Positions 15,770-24,546 of a stretch of DNA of 33,297 nt are shown in pieces. A program made the translations under genes and the position numbers. The DNA is taken from the NCBI GenBank assembly GCA_019084485.1, contig JAHRFU010000091.1, positions 1-33,297 on the forward strand. Reading direction: 5' to 3'. The stretch's first letter is position 1. Each line of letters begins with the position of its first letter. A model generated the notes under the pieces. That model was not told where the DNA came from, ran no database searches, and saw only the letters and a list, made by a program, of their open reading frames with translations. The DNA comes from Desulforudis sp. (GTDB lineage Bacteria; Bacillota; Desulfotomaculia; Desulfotomaculales; Desulforudaceae).

Positions 15770-17737
15770 TTGTGCACGCTTTTACGCCTGCTTTACGTTT
15801 GGGTAATCGTGCTGATTACTCTGGGCGCTGGAATGCTTCCAGCCGAGGCCCAGCTGGTGAACAGCGACCTGAAGGTCTTCCTCACCCCTGGCCAGACCAC
15901 GGCCGAAATTAACGGAACCCCCGTCGACCTCGACGTCCCTGCGGTGATTGAGGAAGGGTACACCCTCGTTCCCCTGCGCTTCGTGGCTGAAGCCCTGCAG
16001 GCCGTTGTGCAGTGGAACGGCGAGAACCGGTCAATTCTCGTGCAATCCCTCGATCATCACGTGTTTCTGCAGGTAGGTAACCCAAAGGCTACCGTGAACG
16101 GTGCCAGCGTCGAACTAGCCCTGGAGCCCCAGCTTCGCCAGAACAGGGCGATGGTCCCACTGCGTTTCGTAAGCCAGGCCCTAGAAGCAGATGTCCATTT
16201 TCAACCGGACACAAAACTGATTAGTATAACCAGATCAATAAGGCTGCCGGTGGCTGACTTTACTTTTGTGGAAAAGGCTATTCCTCCGCAGGGAAGTCCC
16301 CATGTTGTCGAGCGCAGTTCCCATCCCCGGGGACTGGCGATTGTGGACCGTGAATGGACAGGGCTGTACGACCGCTATCCTGAACCTGGCACCTATGACA
16401 TTACCCTACGGGTCAAGGATGAGCAAGGGAATTGGAGCCTTCCGGTTACCCGTACGCTTGTGGTGAAGCATCCACCAGTGGCCGGGTTTCGTACGGAGAA
16501 GTCCTCTTACCGAAGCGGTGAACCGCTCGTTTACATAAACGAGAGTTATGATCCCGACGGTAAGCCGCTGACCCTGAAGTGGGAGGCCCAGCCCGCCTAC
16601 TTTGAACCGGGAAACAAGACGGTCCGGCTTACGGTCACCGACTTGTACGGGTTAACGTCCACCGCCTCAGCAACGGTCGAGATTATCGACGATATTTACT
16701 ATACCAAGGAACAGTTTTACCTGATCTATGGGAAGGTCGGGGCGGTTGTGCCGTACGAGAAGAAGGTTCTCGATTTCCCCGTGCTTACGCCGCAGGTCAC
16801 CGAGTCGAACCGAACACTGCTGCGCGTAAACAGCCCTGAGGAAATCAAGGAAGAAGGCATTCTCTACCGGGACAACGTTTCGGGGCCGATCCGGGTGATG
16901 GTCCATCACCTGAACCGCTCTCCATGGCCAATCAGAATCCATGCGCTGGCCCATAATCCCTCGTCTTCTCCGATTACCGTACGTATCACCCGCCAGGGGC
17001 TCGGCGGCCCGTCGGCGGATATTCTCCATCTGGGTCGGGTACACCTAACAAAATTCTTCAGTATCCAGTCCGAGCAGGTGATCACCGTCCCGGCGGGCAA
17101 AACGATTAATCTCCTCTCAAGCCTCAGCGCCGCTCAGATGGCCCCGAACGCCTGTCTCTCCGGAATGTGGGACCTTGAGGTGTCGGCGCCGCTTGCCTTT
17201 ACTTTTGCCGCCCTGAAGGCGGAAGACGATCCTCTTGAACACGTCGACCGCTTACCCGTACTGCCCGCGGACGGTATGCACATCCGGGGGACCTTCCCTG
17301 TCGCCGACCGCGAGCTTCTTTTCGATGTGCTCCCGGCCGGCGAACGCGGCAGGATCGTCCTGGCGGACAGCCAACTCGACCCCCCGGAAACCGGAATTGA
17401 CGCTATGACCGGCCAACCCGTTCAGAACCTCGGCAACTACGGGGTGGTTTACACCTTGGTCTTATCCCGCCTGCCCGATGACACCGCCATATTGCTTAAC
17501 CCGCGCGGCGGGAATTTCTGCGGCGCCGTCCGGATCGGTCAGCAGGTGGTTCAGGTTCCGACAAGCGGCTACGCCCCGCCGCAGCGGCATGCCGTCGTTC
17601 TCTACAGGAATGAAGACGGGCCGCACCGTATCACGGTGGATTTCAGCCCGCCTTCCGGGAGTTATCTCCCGGTCAATATCCTGCTTTTACCGATTCCCGA
17701 GTCCAAAGGGGAACCGGGGCCCCTGATTCCGAGTTAA
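15770..17737 (+). CDS. Exported copper-amine-oxidase-N domain protein with PKD-like repeats
   Basis: 655 residues. A signal peptide covers about residues 1-27 (hydrophobic core then PAEAQ). Two copies of the copper-amine-oxidase-N-like module follow, recognisable by VPLRFVAEALQAVVQW and VPLRFVSQALEADVHF with the preceding 'NG..V.L..P...E...' lead. From about 153 to 305 there are two PKD-like beta domains with DPDGKPLTL and the Asp-rich turns PGTYDITLRVKDEQG and VRLTVTDLYG. The remaining 340 residues are not recognised. The CuAO-N module is common in Firmicutes surface proteins, is not catalytic and is thought to bind wall or matrix. The GTG start follows a G-rich site. The protein is probably cell-surface; its function is unknown. 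Confidence 0.75.
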   Translation: MCTLLRLLYVWVIVLITLGAGMLPAEAQLVNSDLKVFLTPGQTTAEINGTPVDLDVPAVIEEGYTLVPLRFVAEALQAVVQWNGENRSILVQSLDHHVFLQVGNPKATVNGASVELALEPQLRQNRAMVPLRFVSQALEADVHFQPDTKLISITRSIRLPVADFTFVEKAIPPQGSPHVVERSSHPRGLAIVDREWTGLYDRYPEPGTYDITLRVKDEQGNWSLPVTRTLVVKHPPVAGFRTEKSSYRSGEPLVYINESYDPDGKPLTLKWEAQPAYFEPGNKTVRLTVTDLYGLTSTASATVEIIDDIYYTKEQFYLIYGKVGAVVPYEKKVLDFPVLTPQVTESNRTLLRVNSPEEIKEEGILYRDNVSGPIRVMVHHLNRSPWPIRIHALAHNPSSSPITVRITRQGLGGPSADILHLGRVHLTKFFSIQSEQVITVPAGKTINLLSSLSAAQMAPNACLSGMWDLEVSAPLAFTFAALKAEDDPLEHVDRLPVLPADGMHIRGTFPVADRELLFDVLPAGERGRIVLADSQLDPPETGIDAMTGQPVQNLGNYGVVYTLVLSRLPDDTAILLNPRGGNFCGAVRIGQQVVQVPTSGYAPPQRHAVVLYRNEDGPHRITVDFSPPSGSYLPVNILLLPIPESKGEPGPLIPS

Positions 17738-17870
17738 AGCCTTGCTACCCACCTATCCATAGATCTTACCAATATAACCTCCTGAACGATTCTGCCTGCC
17801 GGAACGGCACGGACTAACATAGAATCGGTCGGGGAAGATACTAGCAACACCCCAAAAGAATGGAGCAGGC

Positions 17871-19034
17871 ATGGACCATATCGAACTGATCGCCACTGCA
17901 CCCTTCGGGCTGGAAGCGGTGGTTGCGCGGGAAGTAAAGCAACTTGGTTACGAGGATGTGACCGTGGAGAACGGGAGGCTCACCTTTATAGCAGACCTCT
18001 CGGCCATCTGCCGGACTAACCTCTGGCTGCGCACGGCTGATCGGGTGTTGGTAAAAATGGGCTCTTTTACGGCTCTGACCTTTGATGAACTCTTTGAGCA
18101 GACCAAGGCCCTGCCCTGGGACGAATGGATCCCGGTCGACGCCGAGTTTCCGGTTCAGGGTAAATCCGTTAAATCCCGGCTTTTCAGTGTGCCGGACTGT
18201 CAGGCAATCGTAAAGAAAGCTGTGGTTGAAAAGCTGAAGCAGCGGTACCACCAGGAGTGGTTCGCAGAAACCGGACCGCGTTACAACATCGAGGTTGCCT
18301 TGCTTAAAGACGAGGCCACCCTGACTATAGACACCAGCGGTGCGGGCCTGCACAAACGCGGTTACCGTAAACTGGGGAGTACCGCCCCGCTCAAGGAAAC
18401 CCTGGCCGCAGCCCTGGTATTGCTCAGCTACTGGCGGCCCGAACGGCCGCTAATCGATCCCCTTTGTGGTTCCGGCACCATACCCATTGAAGCCGCCTTG
18501 ATCGGATTGAATATCGCCCCCGGCCTCGGCCGTGAGTTCGCCGCCGAGAAATGGCCGGTCATACCGGCTTCACTGTGGAAAGAAGCCCGGGTCGAGGCTC
18601 GCCACCTCATATCCCACGATCGCGAACTGGAAATCACCGGATCGGACAATGACAGCGAAGTGTTAAGCCTCGCCCGACACCACGCCGAACAGGCCGGTGT
18701 GGACGACCAAGTTTTGTTCCGTCACCGCTCTCTAGCGAACTATAGTTCCGCCTACCCGTACGGATGTGTGATCACCAATCCTCCGTACGGTGAACGCCTC
18801 GGTGAATCAGGTGCCGTGGAAAACCTCTACCGCGAGATGGGCAGAGTGTTTCAAGCGTTCGGCACGTGGTCATTCTATATCCTCACCGCCTATCCCGGGT
18901 TCGAGCGCCTTTTTGGCCGGCCAGCAGACAGGAAGCGTAAGCTCTATAACGGACGTATCGAGTGCCACTACTACCAGTTTTTTGGGCCGCGGCCGCCCCG
19001 GGACCTGCCTGTCGACATCCGTCAAGCAGAATGA
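17871..19034 (+). CDS. THUMP-domain 23S rRNA (guanine-N2) methyltransferase, RlmL/YpsC type
   Basis: 387 residues. The N-terminal THUMP-containing RNA-binding half (LIATAPFGLEAVVAREVKQL and the following strands) leads into a class I SAM methyltransferase. DPLCGSGTIPIEAALIG binds SAM, and TNPPYGERLG carries the catalytic NPPY. Length and layout fit the single-domain YpsC proteins of Firmicutes, equivalent to the N-terminal half of E. coli RlmL, which makes m2G2445. ATG 17871 has GGAG six bases upstream. It converges on the liv operon. The exact target nucleotide is inference. Confidence 0.88.
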   Translation: MDHIELIATAPFGLEAVVAREVKQLGYEDVTVENGRLTFIADLSAICRTNLWLRTADRVLVKMGSFTALTFDELFEQTKALPWDEWIPVDAEFPVQGKSVKSRLFSVPDCQAIVKKAVVEKLKQRYHQEWFAETGPRYNIEVALLKDEATLTIDTSGAGLHKRGYRKLGSTAPLKETLAAALVLLSYWRPERPLIDPLCGSGTIPIEAALIGLNIAPGLGREFAAEKWPVIPASLWKEARVEARHLISHDRELEITGSDNDSEVLSLARHHAEQAGVDDQVLFRHRSLANYSSAYPYGCVITNPPYGERLGESGAVENLYREMGRVFQAFGTWSFYILTAYPGFERLFGRPADRKRKLYNGRIECHYYQFFGPRPPRDLPVDIRQAE

Positions 19035-19129
19035 GGTAGATAAATAAGATCCTAGGCTTAAGGAAGAGGCGTTGATGCCAGGCTTCTCGTAATCCTGTTT
19101 GAATAGGGCTTATGTGAGCCTTCAGCGGC

Positions 19130-19852
19130 CTATCTTTTGGCCGAACGGCCAAGGTATGCGGTATGGAGGCTCCCGCTTGCAGCCACCTCTTCCGGAGTAC
19201 CGCTGAACGATACTCGGCCCGGTTCCATAATCAATACCCGGTCTCCGACTCGTAGGGCAGCCCTTGCGTTCTGCTCCACTAGGACAATGGTATGCCCCTG
19301 CATCTTCAGTTTGCGCACCGTCTGCATAATCTCCCTGACCACCAAGGGAGCCAATCCAATTGATGGTTCATCCATAAGCAACAAACGTGGCTTGGCCATT
19401 AGAGCGCGACCGATGGCCACCATCTGTTGCAACCCACCGCTAAGCGTGTGCGCAGGTTGATTTAGTTTTTCGGACAATGCTGGAAACAAGCTCAGGACTC
19501 CCGCCAAGTCATCCGGAAGAACGGCTTTTTCGCGGCGGTAACGGTGAAACGCCCCGAGCATGAGGTTGTCTCGGACACTCAGCGCAGGGAACAACTGGCG
19601 ATCCTCTGGAACCATGCTGATCCCCATTCCTACGATCCTTTCCGGAGGCTGGCCGACAAGATCGTCTAGGTCAAAACGGATTTCCCCTCCTGTTGGCGGG
19701 TAGAGGCCGGCAATACTACCGAGCAAGGTACTCTTCCCAACCCCGTTTGCCCCGAGGATTACCACCACCTCGCCGACTTCGACATCGAAGGAGACACTAT
19801 TCAACGCCTGAATATGCCCACGGAGTACCGAAAGGTTGCGGACACTCAGCAC
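19130..19852 (-). CDS. livF: Branched-chain amino acid ABC transporter ATPase LivF
   Basis: 240 residues, ABC ATPase. Walker A GANGVGKS is at about 34-41, the signature LSGGLQQM follows, then Walker B LLLMDEPS and the H-loop region LVEQNAR. The LivF-specific phrases MVPEDRQLFPALSVRDNL and SIGLAPLVVREI are present. The start is GTG 19852, overlapping the livG stop by seven bases. It is the last gene of the livJHMGF unit. With LivG it powers import through LivH-LivM. Confidence 0.94.
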   Translation of the reverse strand: MLSVRNLSVLRGHIQALNSVSFDVEVGEVVVILGANGVGKSTLLGSIAGLYPPTGGEIRFDLDDLVGQPPERIVGMGISMVPEDRQLFPALSVRDNLMLGAFHRYRREKAVLPDDLAGVLSLFPALSEKLNQPAHTLSGGLQQMVAIGRALMAKPRLLLMDEPSIGLAPLVVREIMQTVRKLKMQGHTIVLVEQNARAALRVGDRVLIMEPGRVSFSGTPEEVAASGSLHTAYLGRSAKR

Positions 19853-20613
19853 ACCTCATCATCCTCCTTCCCGAGGTAAGCAGCGATAACCTCGGGGTCT
19901 TGCTGCACTTCCGAAGGTGACCCGCCGGCGATAACGGTGCCGAAGTTCAGTACCACGATCTGGTCGGCAACACCCATGACTGTATCCATGTCATGCTCAA
20001 CCAAGATCAAGGTCAGTCCCCGTTCAGCCAACGAACGCAGGAAGGCGGCCAGATCCGCGGATTCAGCGTGGTTGAGCCCTGCCGCCGGTTCATCAAGCAG
20101 GAGAACCTGCGGTTCGCCGGCCAGGGCTCGGGCTATCTCAAGGAGACGCTGTTGTCCGAAGGTCAAGCTCTTCGCAGGCCAGTCGGCCTTACCCTTCAGA
20201 CCGACCTGGGCAAGAAGGCCCAATGCCTTGTTGTAGAGTTCCTGGTCCTTTTTCATCATACCCGGACGACGGAACAAACACCGCAAAAAACTGGCCCTGT
20301 TCCGCGGCCAAGCACCCACCATAACGTTCTCCGCTACGCTAAGAGTTGTGAACAACTCCAGATGTTGGAAGGTGCGACTGATACCGAGAGCTGCAACTTC
20401 AAACGTTCTTAGCCCGTCAATACGCTTGTTGGCCAGGAGGATCTCTCCCTGGTCGGCCTGCAGGACTCCGGTAATCAGGTTGAAAACCGTGGTTTTTCCG
20501 GCACCGTTCGGACCGATCAGGGCCAGTATCTGCCCCGGCTGCGCCACAAAACCAACTCCGCACAAGGCCGTAAGACCGCCAAACTGCTTGGTAAGCCCGT
20601 TTACCCTGAGCAT
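19846..20613 (-). CDS. livG: Branched-chain amino acid ABC transporter ATPase LivG
   Basis: 255 residues. Walker A GPNGAGKT at about 34-41, a Q-loop region, the signature LTFGQQRLLEIARAL (LivG proteins typically have SxGQQR), Walker B LLLDEPAAGLNHAE and LVEHDMDTVM. The C-terminus FGTVIAGGSPSEVQQDPEVIAAYLG is the family end. ATG 20613 is preceded by AAGGAGG and overlaps the livM 3' end by 13 bases. Confidence 0.94.
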   Translation of the reverse strand: MLRVNGLTKQFGGLTALCGVGFVAQPGQILALIGPNGAGKTTVFNLITGVLQADQGEILLANKRIDGLRTFEVAALGISRTFQHLELFTTLSVAENVMVGAWPRNRASFLRCLFRRPGMMKKDQELYNKALGLLAQVGLKGKADWPAKSLTFGQQRLLEIARALAGEPQVLLLDEPAAGLNHAESADLAAFLRSLAERGLTLILVEHDMDTVMGVADQIVVLNFGTVIAGGSPSEVQQDPEVIAAYLGKEDDEVC

Positions 20614-21590
20614 TTTTCCTCCTTAACCGCCACCCCGGACATCCCCGACGGTCTGCCCGGAGCAAGAATCCCCTGCGGCCGTAGCAGCATTATCAGCACA
20701 AAAATAATACCAAAGAACACAATCTCGAATTCGCCGCCGACCTTGGGCAAGAGTATCGGCACGCCCCAGCGCAGGAACTCCGCCAACCCCACAATTATCG
20801 CCGACCCAAGCACCGGCCCCCAAAGGGTGCCGAGCCCTCCGACCACGGCCATCAGCACAAATTCGATGGAAGCGGTAAAGCCGAAAGGCGAGGGGCCGAC
20901 AAAGGTCACCCAAAATGCGTAAAGACCTCCGGCCAGACCGGCCAGAAAGGCGCTGAAAACAAAGGCCTGGAGCTTAAGCAAGGCAGTGTCGATACCGGCC
21001 GACTGCGCAGCCTGTTCGCTGGCATGAATGGCCTTAAAGGCTCGACCGATCGGTGAGCCGGTCAGGTTGGCAACGGCCAGAATAACCAGACCCAGAACCC
21101 CCCATACCACGTAGTAGTATGAACGATCGTTATCCAGCACCAGTGGTCCGATACTCAGATAAGGAATCCCGGTAAGCCCGGAAGGGCCGCCGGTTAACGC
21201 GATAGACTCGTTAAAAGCGGCGAAGGCCAGAATACCGAAGCCGAGCGTGGCTAAGACCAGGTAGTGTTCGCGCAAACGCAGGATGGGCCGTCCGATAATC
21301 AGCGCAACCAGAGCGGGCAGAAAAGGGGCTACCAACACACACAAAACAGGCGGCCAATCGCACTTGGTGGCCAGAATAGCGGCCGTATATGCGCCAAGGC
21401 CGTAGAAGGCCGCCTGACCGAAAGATACCTGCCCGGCGTATCCCATTAACAATCCAAGCCCTTGAACGATAATCGCATACAACCCGATCACGATCAAAAT
21501 GCTGAGCACGTAGTTGCTTTTTACGAACAGCGGCACACACACGACAACCAGGATTAACGCGATCCAGTACCGACTTTTTGCCGAAGCCAC
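20601..21590 (-). CDS. livM: Branched-chain amino acid ABC transporter permease LivM
   Basis: About 329 residues with many membrane helices. The LivM signature LLMGYAGQVSFGQAAFYGLGAYTAA lies near the N-terminus (shown in part) and the permease loop FKAIHASEQAAQSAGIDTALLKLQAF in the second half. The frame extends upstream to 21650, but GTG 21590, about eight bases after GGGAG, leaves a natural hydrophobic start (SAKSRYWIALILVVV). It overlaps the livH 3' end by 37 bases. Confidence 0.92.
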   Translation of the reverse strand: MASAKSRYWIALILVVVCVPLFVKSNYVLSILIVIGLYAIIVQGLGLLMGYAGQVSFGQAAFYGLGAYTAAILATKCDWPPVLCVLVAPFLPALVALIIGRPILRLREHYLVLATLGFGILAFAAFNESIALTGGPSGLTGIPYLSIGPLVLDNDRSYYYVVWGVLGLVILAVANLTGSPIGRAFKAIHASEQAAQSAGIDTALLKLQAFVFSAFLAGLAGGLYAFWVTFVGPSPFGFTASIEFVLMAVVGGLGTLWGPVLGSAIIVGLAEFLRWGVPILLPKVGGEFEIVFFGIIFVLIMLLRPQGILAPGRPSGMSGVAVKEEKCSG

Positions 21591-22486
21591 ACCATCCAAC
21601 TCCCAGTTCTCTTGTTGTAGATTCTCAGTCCCATAATGCCGGTCGGGCAAATAAGGAGCACAATGATCATCACCATCATCGCAATGCCATCCTTCATACC
21701 GGAGGACAGCATCCCGATCGCAAAGGCCTCAATAATTCCGAGCAGCAAACCACCGACAATGGCTCCCTTGACATTGGTGACGCCTCCGAGAATGGCGGCC
21801 ACGAAGCCTTTCAGGCCGAGCATAAACCCCATGTCGTAGGTCGCAGTGGTGATCGGCGCGATGAAGATACCGGCCAAGGCGGCTAGCATCCCGGAGAACA
21901 CGAAGGCCAGCAGCGACAGCCGTGCCGGGTTGATACCTACCAGGCGGGCGGCGTTGCGGTTGATCATCGCTGCTCGTACGGCCTTGCCCGCATATGTAAG
22001 GTCGAAAAAGGCAAAGAGCAACATCACCGCAACCACCGCCAGGCCGAGCACAAAGAGCATTTGCGGGATAATCACGGCACCCCAAAGGGCTATCGGAGCA
22101 GTATCTACAAAGGGCGGCAAAGGATAGGGGTGTGTCCCCCAGATGAGAAGGGCCGCACCCCTTAAAGCAATGGCTACACCGATAGTGATGATGATCAAGG
22201 TTAAAATTGAAGCTTTCCGTGCCGGATAGATCGCGGCCCGCTCCATAGTCGCGGCGATTACCCCGGCGATCAGGACCGCCAGGACGAATGCAGGCACATC
22301 CGGGCAACCTGCCGACCGGAGGGTTACCGCTGAGAGGGTGCCGATGGTCACGAACTCGCCAATTGCCAAGTTGAAAATGCCGGTGATGTTGAATGTGACC
22401 ACTAGGGCCAAGGCAATCAAAGCGTAAATACTCCCCAGCGTAATTCCGGAGATCAGGTACTGAATGTGCTGGCCTTCCGCACCCAA
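21554..22486 (-). CDS. livH: Branched-chain amino acid ABC transporter permease LivH
   Basis: 310 residues, polytopic. The N-terminal YLISGITLGSIYALIALAL and FNLAIGEFVTIGTL segments, the cytoplasmic loop AAMINRNAARLVGINPARL and GLKGFVAAILGGVTNVKGAIVGG are LivH hallmarks. The start is TTG 22486 with GGGGG nine bases upstream. It follows the binding-protein gene by 22 bases. Confidence 0.93.
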   Translation of the reverse strand: MGAEGQHIQYLISGITLGSIYALIALALVVTFNITGIFNLAIGEFVTIGTLSAVTLRSAGCPDVPAFVLAVLIAGVIAATMERAAIYPARKASILTLIIITIGVAIALRGAALLIWGTHPYPLPPFVDTAPIALWGAVIIPQMLFVLGLAVVAVMLLFAFFDLTYAGKAVRAAMINRNAARLVGINPARLSLLAFVFSGMLAALAGIFIAPITTATYDMGFMLGLKGFVAAILGGVTNVKGAIVGGLLLGIIEAFAIGMLSSGMKDGIAMMVMIIVLLICPTGIMGLRIYNKRTGSWMVWLRQKVGTGSR

Positions 22487-22508
22487 TTGGCAATTGCCCC
22501 CTTATCCG

Positions 22509-23678
22509 CTACTCCAAAAGTTGCCATTTGCCGTCTTTGATTTGAATTACGACCATTGAATCCTCGCCAAGGCCGTTGTGATCCTGCGGCGAAAGATTGA
22601 ACACTCCGCTGATCCCGACCAGACCTGTCGTGTGCTCCAGCACGTCCCTGATCGCAGCACGGTCCGCACCAGCCTCAGTGATGGCGTGGACCACTAGATT
22701 GAAGGCATCGTGCGCATGCCCACCAAAGGTGCTGGGCCGCGTCCCGTAGCTCTTTTCAAAGGCTGTGATGTACTCAAGCAGCAACGCCTTTTGTGGATCG
22801 CTGTCCGGTAGTTGTTCCGCCACCACCAGCTTCCCCATCGGGGCAACGACGCCGTTTGCGGCATCACCGGACAAATCCAGAAAAGCCTGGTTGCCGATAC
22901 CATGGGTTTGAATCAGGGGAACGCCCAGACCCAAATCTTTGAAGTTCTTGGTAATGATTGCGGCTGAGGGAGGAATCGCCCAAACCACAACAGCTTCGGG
23001 TTTAGTGGTTCTAACCTTGGTCAACTGGGAGGTCATATCCTTGTCCGTGGCTTCGAATTTTTCCTTGGCAATGATGTTCACTCCGTGAATCGGGGCGGCT
23101 TTTTCGAAGTTGACCCGGCCCGAGTCCCCGAAGGCATTGTTCATGGAAAGGAAAGCTACGTTCTTCATCCCGTTAGCAGCGAGGTAGGCCGCAATCTTAT
23201 TGGCCACCATGATGTCGCTCTGGGCTGTTTTAAACACCCATTGACGATCGGTGACCGGCTCAACAATCAGGGCCGAGGCTGCCATGGAGATCTGGGGTAC
23301 ATTAGCCTTCTGTACCGTGTCAACGATAGCCAGAGACGTACCGCTGGCGCTGCATCCGATAATGGCGAGCACACCCTGATCGATCAGCCGCTTGGCGGCA
23401 AGGACCGCCTCCGTCTCCAACGACTTGTTGTCCAGGATGATCAGGTCAACCGGGCGTCCGTCAATGCCCCCCCGGGCATTCAACTCGTCAGCCAGCATTC
23501 TTAGAGTATCCCTTTCCGGTTCACCCAGTGAGGCCGCCGGACCACTGATATCCACGATAGCTCCGATTTTGTAGGGCTCTGCCGCCTTCTCACCGTCGGT
23601 CGACCCCGGTCCCTGACCGCAACCGGCGACCAGTAGCAATGACATACATAAAAGCAGGCATAGAATCCGTCTGTTCAC
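22509..23678 (-). CDS. livJ: Branched-chain amino acid ABC transporter substrate-binding lipoprotein
   Basis: 389 residues. The signal peptide ends in a lipobox, LVAGC, with Cys20 as the predicted lipid anchor. The mature part is a type I periplasmic-binding fold: IGAIVDISGPAASLGEPERDTLRMLADELN, VDLIILDNKS, AIIGCSASGTSLAI and a C-terminal DGKWQLLE. It collects substrate outside the membrane for LivHMGF. The start is GTG 23678, ten bases after GGAG. It lies behind a T-box leader, which links expression to the charging state of a tRNA, probably one for a branched-chain amino acid. Confidence 0.92.
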   Translation of the reverse strand: MNRRILCLLLCMSLLLVAGCGQGPGSTDGEKAAEPYKIGAIVDISGPAASLGEPERDTLRMLADELNARGGIDGRPVDLIILDNKSLETEAVLAAKRLIDQGVLAIIGCSASGTSLAIVDTVQKANVPQISMAASALIVEPVTDRQWVFKTAQSDIMVANKIAAYLAANGMKNVAFLSMNNAFGDSGRVNFEKAAPIHGVNIIAKEKFEATDKDMTSQLTKVRTTKPEAVVVWAIPPSAAIITKNFKDLGLGVPLIQTHGIGNQAFLDLSGDAANGVVAPMGKLVVAEQLPDSDPQKALLLEYITAFEKSYGTRPSTFGGHAHDAFNLVVHAITEAGADRAAIRDVLEHTTGLVGISGVFNLSPQDHNGLGEDSMVVIQIKDGKWQLLE

Positions 23679-23814
23679 CTTTCACTTTCTCCTCTCATCA
23701 AAACAAAATAGTGACCCCCGTTCAGATCATCCAGCGTCGTCTCTCCGCTTTTCTTGCCGTGTGATGGTGTTCCTCACCTCTTTCCGCCGGTAACGTGCAC
23801 AAGCTCCCTAGCCG

Positions 23815-23853
23815 AAAACAAAAAGACTTCCATCGTTTAGGGACGAAAGTCTT
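23815..23853 (-). terminator. T-box regulated intrinsic terminator
   Basis: AAGACTT (23853-23847) pairs with AAGTCTT (23829-23823), extended inward by TCGT/ACGA, and is followed by TTTTTGTTTT. The 5' arm overlaps the antiterminator region, giving the usual mutually exclusive pair. Confidence 0.88.
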
Positions 23854-24123
23854 CGCGGTACCACACCCTAGTTAGCATCGAAATGCTCACTTTTTGTCGA
23901 GTACGAACAACTCCTGAAGAGCCCCGAACTCCCCTTCCCTGTAACGGCGGAAGTTTCTCCGGCAAAGCCTACTTGCCTCACTCGAGGTTTCAGCCCACAG
24001 CTTGCGAGGGAACTTCGTTTAACCGGCCCTTGGAGCGCTTTCAGTCTACGGCACCGCCTCCCTGTCAAGGGCTGGGACTAACTTACTTTCCTCGGTCATA
24101 GCCTTTCGGATATGGTATGATTC
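23815..24123 (-). promoter_or_regulatory. T-box leader (tRNA-sensing riboswitch) of the liv operon
   Basis: On the minus strand the T-box core AGGGTGTGGTACCGCG is at 23870-23855. It is the near-invariant antiterminator bulge that pairs with the tRNA NCCA end, followed by CGTCCCT. Stem I is visible: base helix CGAGG (24094-24090) with CCTCG (24009-24005), AGTA on the 5' side of the specifier loop (24087-24084), and helix GCCCTT/AAGGGC above. The distal GGGAGGCGGTGCC...CTGAAAGC region and CCGTTA before stem III also fit. On the 3' side of the specifier loop the text is GAAGTTC. The likely specifier is GTT (24013-24011, Val); TTC (Phe) one base later is the alternative. Uncharged tRNA should promote read-through into livJ. 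Confidence 0.9.
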
Positions 24124-24129
24124 TGCTAC

Positions 24130-24159
24130 AACCTACCATCATCCGACACCGGGTGTCAA
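24130..24159 (-). promoter_or_regulatory. Promoter of the liv operon leader
   Basis: A perfect -35 TTGACA lies at 24159-24154, with a weaker -10 TAGGTT at 24135-24130 and an 18-base spacer. Upstream (24160-24190) the sequence is almost pure A/T and may act as an UP element. It is placed just before the T-box stem I. Confidence 0.6.
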
Positions 24160-24226
24160 TAGATTTAAACAAATATATATTTAAAAATATTTCAAGGGAA
24201 CCGTTCAGGGATCAGTAGTAAATGGT

Positions 24227-24260
24227 GTAAGGGCACTCCCGATAGGGGAAGTGCCCTTAC
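24227..24260 (-). terminator. Strong hairpin after the SASP-like gene
   Basis: GTAAGGGCACT and its exact reverse complement (11 bp) enclose a loop that can extend by CCC/GGG. It begins 11 bases after the stop of the SASP-like gene. No T-tract follows on the minus strand, so it is either a weak terminator or an mRNA-stabilising hairpin. Confidence 0.6.
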
Positions 24261-24270
24261 TGTGGAGAGC

Positions 24271-24429
24271 TTAGACCATGGCCTTCTCCGCTCTGGCAAT
24301 GGCGAACTTTACAAAGCTGCCACACTCACGGGAGGTTAGTTCACCGTAGTCGGTGCCTTTGATCTTGTGGGCTGCGCCCATCTCCCGGGCCAGTTCGTAC
24401 TTAAGAGCGTCGCTCATCAGTTTTGCCAT
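24271..24429 (-). CDS. Small acid-soluble spore protein, divergent alpha/beta type
   Basis: A 52-residue gene with ATG 24429 and AGGAGGG about nine bases upstream. The translation contains ALKYELAREMGAAHKIKGTD, YGELTSRECGSFVKF and a helical Ala/Lys-rich end. The KYE-A-E-G block and the DYG-LTSRE-GS block are the two conserved SASP alpha/beta regions that coat and protect spore DNA; the first contains the usual germination-protease recognition pattern. It differs from standard members: the glycine pair after GS is replaced by FVK, there is a cysteine, and it is shorter than the usual 60-70 residues. It is monocistronic and ends in a strong hairpin. Confidence 0.78.
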   Translation of the reverse strand: MAKLMSDALKYELAREMGAAHKIKGTDYGELTSRECGSFVKFAIARAEKAMV

Positions 24430-24493
24430 TTGATTTAACCCTCCTTTACATCAATATTCCCGAAACCGGGGTGCGTAATGTTGGGTTTTCTTT

Positions 24494-24526
24494 CAAAAAC
24501 AAATACCGCCCGGAGGGCGGCTTTGT
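24494..24526 (-). terminator. Terminator after recA and the hslO remnant
   Basis: On the minus strand CCGCCC pairs with GGGCGG around TCC. Flanking ACAAA and TTTGT can extend the stem, and TTTTTG follows. It lies about 20-40 bases after the hslO remnant and probably ends recA transcription. Confidence 0.75.
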
Positions 24527-24546
24527 ACTCTGTGTTCAACACACTA

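Noticed and set aside
21729-22493. Minus-strand open frame of 254 codons
   Set aside because: It lies in another frame of livH, whose membrane-protein translation is clearly the real one.
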